Assembly: GCA_030065125.1 (NCBI GenBank)
Contig: JASJDM010000009.1
Coordinates: 1-64,000, forward strand
Direction of reading: 5' to 3'
Source of the DNA: Lysobacterales bacterium
GTDB taxonomy: Bacteria; Pseudomonadota; Gammaproteobacteria; Xanthomonadales; SZUA-38
DNA: 64,000 nucleotides
Shown here one piece after another: positions 26,616 through 34,682 of this stretch. The translations under genes were made by a program, and so were the position numbers. Every line of letters starts with the position of its first letter. Position 1 is the first letter of the stretch. A model generated the notes under the pieces. The model was not told the origin of the DNA, did not search any database, and was given only the letters and a program-made list of their open reading frames with translations.

Positions 26616-26712
26616 TTGGCACAGGGATGTGCCAACGACCGAAGGCCGTAAGCGAAGCAAAATGACATTTTGCGTAGCGCCCGCAAGTCGGCCATGGATG
26701 GCGGATCTTGCG
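26616..26712 (+). repeat. Structured repeat R2, copy 5 (subtype B)
   Basis: Hairpin 1 is perfect (TTGGCACA/TGTGCCAA, 26616-26635). Hairpin 2 has one mismatch (CGACC/GGCCG). Hairpin 3 is of the same type as copy 2 (GCAAAATGACATTTTGC). Hairpin 4 (26682-26712) has outer arms CGCAAG/CTTGCG that are again different from the other copies but complementary. Confidence 0.75.
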
Positions 26713-26743
26713 GATAACCAACCCTTCCCATCTTGCGGATAAA

Positions 26744-27412
26744 TCACAACTCCCGCCAGCCGCAGGACAACATCACCAGCAGAAACCTGCACCGCACCTC
26801 GATGCCCGATTTCGTCTTGAAGCCAAACTCCGGGGTCACGGCGTCCACCATGCGGTGCACATCGCCCCGGACGCCCATGGGATAGAACTCGACGTCCATC
26901 TCGGTATCGGCGAACGGCAGCTCTGGCAGTTGCGGAGCGAGCTCTGCCAGCAGATCGCCGGGGGGCGGTTCGCCCAGCAGGCGGATGCGGGGTTGCGGCG
27001 GGGGCAGGACGAGCTGGGACTCACCGTCCAGGCGATAGCGGCTCATCCGGCTCAGCAAATCCGTCGCCGAGGGACCCGGCAGTTCCATGGGACGTTCCCG
27101 GACATCCGGGACCGGCGGCGCAGGCTTGCTGGGAGAGGCGTCAGGAGCGGCGGGCGGTTGAGGTTCAGCCTCCACCGGCCGTGGCGTCGGTGCGGGCTTC
27201 GGAATCACCGGCGCATCTTCCACCGCAATGTCCGGCACCAGGGTCACCGGGATGGAGCGAAACTCGGGCCGCGGCACCGGCAGCTGCATCAGCCACCACG
27301 CCAACAGCAGATGGACCAGCAGGGCCGCCACGAACCAGCGCGGCAGGCGTGACCCGCCGGGCCAGCGAAATGCCCCCCAGTCAGGGCGTTCTGTCAATGT
27401 GGCGGCGGTCAA
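26744..27412 (-). CDS. TonB-like single-pass, proline-rich membrane protein
   Basis: A 222-residue protein with a TonB-type layout: short cytoplasmic N-terminus, one membrane segment (RWFVAALLVHLLLAWWLMQLP, about 25-45), then a Pro-rich periplasmic spacer (about 65-120). The C-terminal 60 residues (DTEMDVEFYPMGVRGDVHRM ... GIEVRCRFLLVMLSCGW) are not a recognisable TonB domain, and I do not know this family. No ATG is available; the start is TTG at 27412 or 27397, neither with a good ribosome-binding site. Transcription probably continues from the methyltransferase gene 94 bp upstream. Confidence 0.65.
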   Translation of the reverse strand: MTAATLTERPDWGAFRWPGGSRLPRWFVAALLVHLLLAWWLMQLPVPRPEFRSIPVTLVPDIAVEDAPVIPKPAPTPRPVEAEPQPPAAPDASPSKPAPPVPDVRERPMELPGPSATDLLSRMSRYRLDGESQLVLPPPQPRIRLLGEPPPGDLLAELAPQLPELPFADTEMDVEFYPMGVRGDVHRMVDAVTPEFGFKTKSGIEVRCRFLLVMLSCGWREL

Positions 27413-27506
27413 ATCAGTCGGTTGCCCGGCGTTGCCATGCCGGCATGGTAAAGCAACATGCCTTAACGAAGAGTAAACAGGATTCGGGCGATCGGCCCGC
27501 CTCCGA

Positions 27507-28208
27507 TCAGCTCAGAATGACCAGCCGGTTCAGGCTTTCCTGGTCGCAATGGATCGGGTCAAGCCGGGTAAAGCCCGCGCTGTCGGCCATGTCCCGGTAA
27601 CTGGAGATGCTCTCGGGGAAGTCCGCTGACCACACGTGGCTGATGACCTCGTCCATTTCCCCAGGGCTCAAGGCGACGTAGGCCTGACGCGCGTTGGATT
27701 CCCAGCGATGCAGGTAGTCGTCCCGGCTCTCGCCGGCGTTGCGGAAAATGTCGATCAGCGCCAGCTGGCCGCCCGGACCCAGCAGGCGGCGGCAGTGGGT
27801 CAGCACGGCCTGCTTGTGGCCGGGCTGCAGGTGATGCAGGGAAAAACTGGCTACCACCAGGTCAATGGGGCCGGACACCCAAGCCAGTGTCTCCAGCATG
27901 TCGCCGGCCAGCAGCCGGTGCTCGATGCCGAGTTGGGTCAGGCGCGCCGACGCCAACTCCAGCGCTGAGTCGGACTGATCGATACCCTGGTAGTGGTCCA
28001 CCGGCAGCCGCTCCAGCAGGCCGCTGATCGGGGCCGCGTCGCCACAGCCCAGGTCCAGGATCCGCAGCGGACTGTCATGACCCACCTGGGACGCCAGGGC
28101 AGCAAACAAAGCCCGGTGATGCATGTAATCGCCGGCAACCACCTTCTGGTAGGTGCACCACTGATCAAACAGCGGCTCGGTGTCCGGCCTGGATGTCCGT
28201 GCCGGCAT
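27507..28208 (-). CDS. Class I SAM-dependent methyltransferase
   Basis: A 233-residue Rossmann-fold methyltransferase: motif I ILDLGCGDAAPISG (about 50-63), acidic GIDQSD after beta-2, and DLVVASFSLHHLQPG (motif IV region). The substrate is not indicated. The start lies 3 bp after the ppc stop, so it is probably co-transcribed with ppc. Confidence 0.88.
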   Translation of the reverse strand: MPARTSRPDTEPLFDQWCTYQKVVAGDYMHHRALFAALASQVGHDSPLRILDLGCGDAAPISGLLERLPVDHYQGIDQSDSALELASARLTQLGIEHRLLAGDMLETLAWVSGPIDLVVASFSLHHLQPGHKQAVLTHCRRLLGPGGQLALIDIFRNAGESRDDYLHRWESNARQAYVALSPGEMDEVISHVWSADFPESISSYRDMADSAGFTRLDPIHCDQESLNRLVILS

Positions 28209-28211
28209 GGC

Positions 28212-30920
28212 TCAGCCGGTATTCTGGATGCCGCGGGAGATGCCGTTTACGGTGGCGAACAAGGCCATCATCAGCTCGTCGTCCTTGCACTTGGTCTCAC
28301 GCCAGCGCTGCAGCAGGTCAATCTGCATCAGGTTCATGGGGTCGATGTAGGGGTTTCGGAGACGGATGGATCGCCGGAGCATGGGCTCCTCGGCCAGCAG
28401 TGCGTCGGCCTGTTTGATCTCCAGGATCAGGTCGCCAACGCTCCGCAGCTCGCGGCAGATCTCGTCAAACACGCCACGGACCGATTCATCGGCCAGCTGG
28501 GAATAGCGGCGGCCAATCTCCAGGTCGGACTTGGCCAGCACCATTTCCACGTCGTTGACCAGGTTATGGAAGAACGGCCATCCCAGCATGTCCCGCAGGA
28601 ATTCCATGCCAAACTCTTCAGCAGCCGCCTGCAGTCCAACGCCCAATCCGTAGGACCCGGGAAGGCCTACCCGGGTCTGGGCCCAGGAAAACACCCAGGG
28701 AATGGCGCGTAGATTCTCGATGCCCATTTTGCTGCGCCGGGCCGCGGGTCTCGAGCCAATTGCCAGGCGCTCGATCACATCAATGGGTGTGGCCTGGCGA
28801 AAGTAAGGAACGAATCGGTCGTCTTCGAACACCAGTGCCCGGTAGGCCTCCCGGGATCGATCGGCCACTTTCGCCATGGCCTCGCCCCAGCGTTCAAGCT
28901 CCGGCGCGGGCTTGCGCAGGGACGCGTTCAGCACGGCACCGGTCATCTGCTCCAGGTTGCGCAGGCCCACGGCACGAACGCCGTACTTCTGGTGGATCAC
29001 CTCACCCTGTTCGGTGACCCGCAGGTAGCCATCCACGCTGCCCGCCGGGGCCGCCAGGATCCCTTCAACGGTATTGCCGCCGCCGCGACTCACGGTGCCG
29101 CCGCGACCGTGAAAGAACCCCAGGCGGATCCCCAGCTCCTGGGCCGTTTGGGTCAGTCCGGTCTGGGCCTCCTGCAGCGCCCAGCGGGCTGAGGCTATGC
29201 CGCCGTCCTTGTTGCTGTCGGAGTAGCCAATCATTACCAGCTGCCGGTTGCCGCGCGTTTCCAGGTGCCGGCGGTAGGCTGGCGTGTCGGCCAGGCCGCG
29301 CAGGATACCCTCACCCGCCTGCAGGTCGTCCACGGTTTCCAGCAGCGGTGCCAGGTCCAGCGAAAGCGCACCTTTGTCGTCGGTGAGGCCGGCGGCCTTG
29401 GCCAGCAGCATGGCGCTGAGCACATCATCGGAATTCCGGGTCATGCTGACAATCATCGTGCCGATGGCGTTGGATCCAAACGCGTCGCCGGCGCGGCCGA
29501 TGGCCTCCATTACCCTCAGCACCTGGTCCAGACTGTGACTGAGCTCCTGGGGGACTTCGATCTCATCGGATTCCAGCAACTCGGCCAGGCGCACCGTGCG
29601 TTCCGCGGGACCCCGGGACACCCAGTCCGGATCGTCGATGAGGTCTCCCACCGCCTCACGCAGGATCAGAGCATCCTCCCGGATATCCAGCGAAGCCAGG
29701 TGGAAGCCAAAGGTCCGCACCCGCCACATCAGGCGCCGAACCGGAAACAGGCCGGCATTGACGCCGCGGTTCTGTTCCAGGCTGGCCCGGATCAGCTGCA
29801 GGTCTGACAGCAGCTCGGTGGCGGAAGCGTAGCCGCCGTCACCCCCGGAATCGGTGAGATCCAGCCGCGCCGCCATCAACTGCAGCAGGCTGCGATAGGG
29901 CATGTTCTGGTGCCTGGGTCGGATCTGGGCGGAGGTTTCCGGCAGCAGGCGCTTGTAGCGCTCGATCCGGTGCAGTACCGCATCGTTGACCGTCACTTCA
30001 GCGGTAGATTGGGACAGCTCCCTCATCAGCAGGCGGACTTCTTTCCGATAGCGGGCCAGAATCAGCTCCCGGTGTTCGGTCAGGGTTTCGGCGATGGTAC
30101 TGGCGTTGACGTTGGGGTTGCCGTCCATGTCGCCGCCCACCCAGGATCCGAAATGCAGTACGCTGGGCAGGCGCTCGTCGCCAAAAGCCTCTGGGTAGAT
30201 TTCATCCAGAGCCGCGCGGAAGGTCTCGTAAAACGCCGGCACCACGGAGTAGACGATGTCGGTCAGGTAGTACAGGACATGTTCCCGTTCATCTGCAACC
30301 GTCGGCCTGATGTGCGGGGCCACCTCGGTCTGCCAGCTGGTGGTGACCGCCTGGCGCACCCGGTCCAGGGACATTTCCTCCTGGTGTGGTGTCCGGGTCG
30401 GATCCAGCCGCTCCACCAGCCGCAGCAGCATTTGTCGCTCTTTTTCCAGCAGGGTCCGGCGGGTGGCCTCGGTGGGATGGGCAGTCATCACCGGTTCAAT
30501 CACCAGCCGCTCCACCTCGTCGCGCACGGTATCTCGGCTGATGCCCTGGTCACGCAAACGCTGCAAAACGTCCCGCAGGGATCCCTGAATCGTCACGCCG
30601 TCACGCAGGTAATCACGCAGGCGCCGGATCCGGTGGACCTTTTCCGCCAGGTTCACCACCTGGAAATAGGTGGAGAATGCGTGAACCAGGTCGCCGGCCA
30701 GCTCGGTTTCCAGGCCGGTGACCAGGGGTGACAGCCGGGTCTGGGCTGGAACCTCGTCTTCGCGTCGGGCAATGGCCGCCCGGCGAACCGATTCCACCAG
30801 CTGGTAGAACTCCTCGCCAACCTGTTCCTGCAGCATTTCTCCGACCATGGCGCCCAGCACGCCGACGTCGTCGCGCAGGGGCAGATCTTTCTCTGGAAAC
30901 TCGATACTGCGTTCGGTCAT
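28212..30920 (-). CDS. ppc: Phosphoenolpyruvate carboxylase
   Basis: Carboxylates phosphoenolpyruvate to oxaloacetate (anaplerosis). The 902-residue product has the family landmarks: VMTAHPTEATRRT (catalytic His), GYSDSNKDGGIASARW, FHGRGGTVSRGGG, and the C-terminal RNPYIDPMNLMQ and QNTG end. The ATG at 30920 gives MTERSIEF; the open frame upstream of it is not conserved-looking. It is divergent from the GMC oxidoreductase gene. Confidence 0.97.
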   Translation of the reverse strand: MTERSIEFPEKDLPLRDDVGVLGAMVGEMLQEQVGEEFYQLVESVRRAAIARREDEVPAQTRLSPLVTGLETELAGDLVHAFSTYFQVVNLAEKVHRIRRLRDYLRDGVTIQGSLRDVLQRLRDQGISRDTVRDEVERLVIEPVMTAHPTEATRRTLLEKERQMLLRLVERLDPTRTPHQEEMSLDRVRQAVTTSWQTEVAPHIRPTVADEREHVLYYLTDIVYSVVPAFYETFRAALDEIYPEAFGDERLPSVLHFGSWVGGDMDGNPNVNASTIAETLTEHRELILARYRKEVRLLMRELSQSTAEVTVNDAVLHRIERYKRLLPETSAQIRPRHQNMPYRSLLQLMAARLDLTDSGGDGGYASATELLSDLQLIRASLEQNRGVNAGLFPVRRLMWRVRTFGFHLASLDIREDALILREAVGDLIDDPDWVSRGPAERTVRLAELLESDEIEVPQELSHSLDQVLRVMEAIGRAGDAFGSNAIGTMIVSMTRNSDDVLSAMLLAKAAGLTDDKGALSLDLAPLLETVDDLQAGEGILRGLADTPAYRRHLETRGNRQLVMIGYSDSNKDGGIASARWALQEAQTGLTQTAQELGIRLGFFHGRGGTVSRGGGNTVEGILAAPAGSVDGYLRVTEQGEVIHQKYGVRAVGLRNLEQMTGAVLNASLRKPAPELERWGEAMAKVADRSREAYRALVFEDDRFVPYFRQATPIDVIERLAIGSRPAARRSKMGIENLRAIPWVFSWAQTRVGLPGSYGLGVGLQAAAEEFGMEFLRDMLGWPFFHNLVNDVEMVLAKSDLEIGRRYSQLADESVRGVFDEICRELRSVGDLILEIKQADALLAEEPMLRRSIRLRNPYIDPMNLMQIDLLQRWRETKCKDDELMMALFATVNGISRGIQNTG

Positions 30921-31136
30921 TCGCCTCGTGCCCGGCACCGGAAAAGGCGACAGTTTAACCCTAATGCTGCGGGTTTTGCGGACTTGAATCGGATCTGCCG
31001 ATGGGGCAGGATCTAGAGTTAATCGCCGGCTGGGGCGTGGCTTTTTGCCGCGCCACCGTCGTAAATCCGGACCTGGCCATAACGACAACAACGACGCGCC
31101 GGGATCCTGTTCGTGAGGGGCAGACAAGAGGTTGCC

Positions 31137-32726
31137 GTGTACGACTATATTATCGTCGGCGCAGGTTCAGCCGGCTGCGTGCTGGCCAATCGACTGAGCG
31201 CCAATCCCAACACCAGGGTGCTGCTGCTGGAAGCCGGCGGCCGCGACTGGAATCCACTGATTCACATGCCCGCCGGCCTGGCCAAGCTGGTCAACGTTGA
31301 CTCCCTCAACTGGGGCTACGAAACCGAACCCGAACCGCGACTCAACAATCGCCGGCTTTACTGGCCCCGGGGCAAGGTGTTGGGCGGATCCAGCTCCATC
31401 AACGCCATGTGCTACACCCGTGGCCACCGCGACGATTACGATCACTGGGCCCACCTGGGCAACCAGGGCTGGGGCTACGACGACGTACTGCCTTACTTCA
31501 AGCTGGCGGAAAACCAGGAGCGGGGCGAGTCCGAGTTTCACGGCAGCGGCGGACCGCTCAACGTGCAGGATCTGATTCACCACAGCGATCTCAGCGAAGT
31601 TTTCCTGCAGGCCGCGGAGCAGGCGGGATTCCCACGCAATCCGGACTTTAACGGCCCCAACCAGCGCGGATTCGGGCTGTACCAGGTCACCCAGAAGAAC
31701 GGCTCGCGCTGCAGCACCGCCGAGGGTTACCTGAGCCCGGTCAAGGACCGCCCCAACCTGACGGTGCTGACCAACGCCCTGTCCCGCCGGGTGCTGCTGG
31801 AAGGCGGGCAGGCGGTGGGCATCGAGTACCAGCGCCGGGGCAAGGTATGCCGCGCGGAAGGCCAGGAGATCATTCTCAGCGCCGGCGCCATCAACTCACC
31901 CCAGCTGCTGATGCTGTCCGGCATTGGTCCCGATGAACTGCTCAGCAACGTGGGCATCAAACCCATCCATCCGCTGCCGGGAGTGGGCCGCAACCTGCAG
32001 GACCACCTGGATATCTGCACCCTGTACCACTGCACAGAGAACATCACCTACGACCGTCTCAACGACCTGGCCGTGGGGCTGCGCTACCTGTTGTTCCACA
32101 AGGGCGTGGGCACCTCCAACATCGCCGAAGCCGGGGGTTTTGCGGTGTCCGGCCTGAGCGATGATGACCGTCCCGACCTGCAGTTTCATTTTGTACCTGC
32201 CATGCTGGACGACCACGGGCGCAACCGGCTGGACGGCAACGGTTTCACCCTGCACTGCTGCCCGCTGCGGCCGGAGAGCCGGGGCTTTATCGCCATCCGC
32301 TCCACCGACCCGACGGACCACCCGGCCATTCACGCCAACTACCTGTCCCGCGGCCAAGACCTGGATCTGATGGTGGAAGGCGTCAAGCTGTCCCGGAAGA
32401 TCTTCGGCGCCGAGGCTTTCGATCCGATCCGCGGCGATGAGATTTTCCCGGGAGCCAAGGTCACCAGCGACGAAGAAATCGTCGGCTTCATCCGCCAGAA
32501 GGCGGAGACCATCTACCACCCCATCGGTACCTGCAAGATGGGCAGTGACGATATGGCCGTGGTGGATGATCAGCTGCTGGTGCGCGGGTTGGAGGGGCTG
32601 CGTGTGGTTGACGCCTCCGTCATGCCCACCCTGGTCAGCGGCAATACCAACGCGCCCACGGTGATGATCGCGGAAAAAGCCTCCGACCTGATTCTTGAGC
32701 AGTCCCGGGCCGAAGCCGTCAGCTGA
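31137..32726 (+). CDS. GMC-family FAD oxidoreductase (choline dehydrogenase-like)
   Basis: A 529-residue glucose-methanol-choline oxidoreductase. The N-terminal FAD-binding motif is YIIVGAGSAGCVLANRL. GMC signature 1 is PRGKVLGGSSSINAMCYTRG, signature 2 GAINSPQLLMLSGIGP, and the C-terminal catalytic region has HPIGTCKMG and SGNTNAPTVMIAEKA. The real substrate (choline or another alcohol) cannot be decided, and there is no betB or betI neighbour. The GTG at 31137, preceded by AAGAGG at proper spacing, is a better start than the GTG at 31113. Confidence 0.92.
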   Translation: MYDYIIVGAGSAGCVLANRLSANPNTRVLLLEAGGRDWNPLIHMPAGLAKLVNVDSLNWGYETEPEPRLNNRRLYWPRGKVLGGSSSINAMCYTRGHRDDYDHWAHLGNQGWGYDDVLPYFKLAENQERGESEFHGSGGPLNVQDLIHHSDLSEVFLQAAEQAGFPRNPDFNGPNQRGFGLYQVTQKNGSRCSTAEGYLSPVKDRPNLTVLTNALSRRVLLEGGQAVGIEYQRRGKVCRAEGQEIILSAGAINSPQLLMLSGIGPDELLSNVGIKPIHPLPGVGRNLQDHLDICTLYHCTENITYDRLNDLAVGLRYLLFHKGVGTSNIAEAGGFAVSGLSDDDRPDLQFHFVPAMLDDHGRNRLDGNGFTLHCCPLRPESRGFIAIRSTDPTDHPAIHANYLSRGQDLDLMVEGVKLSRKIFGAEAFDPIRGDEIFPGAKVTSDEEIVGFIRQKAETIYHPIGTCKMGSDDMAVVDDQLLVRGLEGLRVVDASVMPTLVSGNTNAPTVMIAEKASDLILEQSRAEAVS

Positions 32727-33141
32727 GCTGCCGGCGACGCCCGGCAGCTATATCCTGGTCTGGCGCTGCACCCGGGCAGCTGCGGCGACGGCGGGTGCCC
32801 TGGGCCGGGTTGAGCTGCAGCCCGGCACCTGGCTCTACGTGGGCAGCGCCCGCGGCCCGGGAGGGCTGGCCGCCCGGGTTCGCCGTCACTGGCGACCGGC
32901 AGGCCACCAGCACTGGCATATGGATTACCTGAAACCCCTGCTGCAGCCGGTGGAGGCCTGGGTGGCACCCGGGCGGGATAATCTTGAGCATCGCTGGGCG
33001 GAAGTGCTGGCCTGTCACGGCACGGGTGTTCCGGGATTCGGCTGCAGCGACTGCCGCTGCCCGTCCCATTTCTTTCACTGGAAAAACGTCTGGCCGCCAG
33101 AGGAAATCAGCAGCGCGAGTGGATTCAGAGTCGTGCCTTGA
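32695..33141 (+). CDS. GIY-YIG-like (DUF123) protein
   Basis: A 148-residue protein: PGSYILVWRC near the N-terminus, LYVGSARGPGGLAARVRRHW (a GIY-YIG-like core as in DUF123 proteins), HWHMDYL, and a late GCSDCRCPSHFFHW with three Cys and two His. Many DUF123 proteins are stand-alone, with proposed but unproven nuclease function. The start is TTG at 32695 inside the GMC gene; no better start is available, which makes the N-terminus uncertain. Confidence 0.75.
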   Translation: MSSPGPKPSAELPATPGSYILVWRCTRAAAATAGALGRVELQPGTWLYVGSARGPGGLAARVRRHWRPAGHQHWHMDYLKPLLQPVEAWVAPGRDNLEHRWAEVLACHGTGVPGFGCSDCRCPSHFFHWKNVWPPEEISSASGFRVVP

Positions 33142-33157
33142 GGGGCCCGGAACAGGC

Positions 33158-34405
33158 TCAATCACCCGCAATGCGGGCCCGAACCAGCTCGATATGCGAC
33201 CGCAAGTGATACAGCTCGTCTGAGTAGGACAACGGCGTTTCCACGTGCTCCACTTCGGCCACCAGCCTGTCGATGCGTTCCAGCAGCTGCTCCGGCGAGC
33301 CGGAGGATTCACCCAGGTCATACTCGATGGCCTTCAAATCCTTGTACCAGCGGTAAATGCGGGATCGAACCCGCCAGCGGTACAGCGGCGGGAAGGCTTT
33401 ACCCAGGGGGATCAGCAGCGCCAGCAGTGGCAGCACCATGACCACCAGCCGGTCGATCAGGGTGGCCGCCCAAAACGGCAGGAAACGCTGCAGCAGCGAC
33501 GGTCCCCGGCGGTGAAACCGCTCGGCTTCGTCGTCCAGGGGCAGCGACAGGCCGCCAGGGCTGGGAAAATCCCCCGCCTGGTGAAACAGGCCAGGGGCGT
33601 TCAGCACTTGCCGGGAGGACATCAGCAGCAGGTCCACCAGGGCCGGGTGGAAGTCATCACGCACCGCCAGCATGGCCGTCACCGCCAGCAGATGGGTATC
33701 CTGCCGCGGCAGCCCCTGGGACAGATCGGCAGCTGCTTCCGGCAGGAACACCGCCGACAGGTAACGCTGATGCAGCGGGTAAGCCTTGGCCCGGCGCAGG
33801 TTGACCAGGTCCAGCTGCGGATCGCGCAGCATCTGCTGGATGTAGGGCGCCGATTCCCCGGCCACGAACAGGCCGGCGTCCAGCTCGCCGGTGCCGAGCG
33901 CTTCCCTTGCGGACGCTGCGTCCAGGGACCGGGGCTCCGCTTCGACACCATTAAGCTCCAGCAATTCCCGGACCAGCCGGCGGGTACCGCTGCCCTCAAC
34001 CCCGGCACTGAATCGAAGGCCGGCCAGTTCCCGCAGGTCTGACGGCGCAGAGGGCCCCCGGTAAAAGATCCACAGCGGCTCGTAGTAAAGGCTGGCCAGG
34101 GCGCGAATGGTTTCATCTGCCGCCCCCAGTCCACCCTGGACCAGGGCCGCGTCCACTTCACCAGAGGTCAGCAGCTGCAGATTTTCTTCGCTGCCCGCCG
34201 TGTTGCGCAGCTCGATCTCCACGCCGCTGGCAGCCACCCGCCGGGCCAGGCGCTGGCCGAATGCGTGATAGGCCCCCTGGCTGCTGCCGGTGGCCAGCAC
34301 GATGCGGTCCGGCGGCGCCGGCTGGACGAACTGGATGGCCACCACCACCCCGACAGCCAGCAGTACCGCGGCAACCGCCCAGGCCTGAACAAGGGGTTTG
34401 TTCAT
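33158..34405 (-). CDS. TAXI-family solute-binding protein with C-terminal membrane domain
   Basis: A 415-residue protein. It has an N-terminal membrane/signal segment (about 8-25), then a TAXI (TRAP-associated extracytoplasmic immunogenic) domain (IVLATGSSQGAYHAFGQRLA, GSEENLQLLTSGEVDAALVQGG, GVEGSGTRRLVRELLELNG). Unlike a typical binding protein it continues with a second hydrophobic segment (LIDRLVVMVLPLLALLIPLG, about 318-337) and a cytoplasmic-like coiled tail. No TRAP permease gene is near. It is the last gene of the lemA-M48 operon. Confidence 0.85.
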   Translation of the reverse strand: MNKPLVQAWAVAAVLLAVGVVVAIQFVQPAPPDRIVLATGSSQGAYHAFGQRLARRVAASGVEIELRNTAGSEENLQLLTSGEVDAALVQGGLGAADETIRALASLYYEPLWIFYRGPSAPSDLRELAGLRFSAGVEGSGTRRLVRELLELNGVEAEPRSLDAASAREALGTGELDAGLFVAGESAPYIQQMLRDPQLDLVNLRRAKAYPLHQRYLSAVFLPEAAADLSQGLPRQDTHLLAVTAMLAVRDDFHPALVDLLLMSSRQVLNAPGLFHQAGDFPSPGGLSLPLDDEAERFHRRGPSLLQRFLPFWAATLIDRLVVMVLPLLALLIPLGKAFPPLYRWRVRSRIYRWYKDLKAIEYDLGESSGSPEQLLERIDRLVAEVEHVETPLSYSDELYHLRSHIELVRARIAGD

Positions 34406-34415
34406 GGAGACGCGC

Positions 34416-34682
34416 TCACGTGGATTCAGGCTGCGGACGGCGCAGGGCTTTGACCAGTCCGTAGACGCTGATCACCAGCCAGAAGAACTCCACCAGGAAG
34501 GCGGACAGATTGAACTCTACCGCCAGGGACGCCAGGATCAGTCCGGCACCCAGGAGGTTCATGGCGGAATAGCGCCAGTCCGCCACGTCGATGGTGCCGC
34601 GCTGGATCAGGAAATAGGCCAGCAGGACCAACGCCACACCGGCGCTGCCGTACCAGTCGTGGAAACGGGCCAACCAGTCCAT
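34416..34682 (-). CDS. Small membrane protein (CBU_0592-like)
   Basis: 88 residues with three predicted membrane segments (GVALVLLAYFLI, SAMNLLGAGLILASLA, FLVEFFWLVISVYGLVKAL). The sequence resembles the uncharacterised CBU_0592-like small membrane proteins. It is coupled to the M48 protease gene (1-bp overlap) and 10 bp before the TAXI gene. Confidence 0.75.
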   Translation of the reverse strand: MDWLARFHDWYGSAGVALVLLAYFLIQRGTIDVADWRYSAMNLLGAGLILASLAVEFNLSAFLVEFFWLVISVYGLVKALRRPQPEST

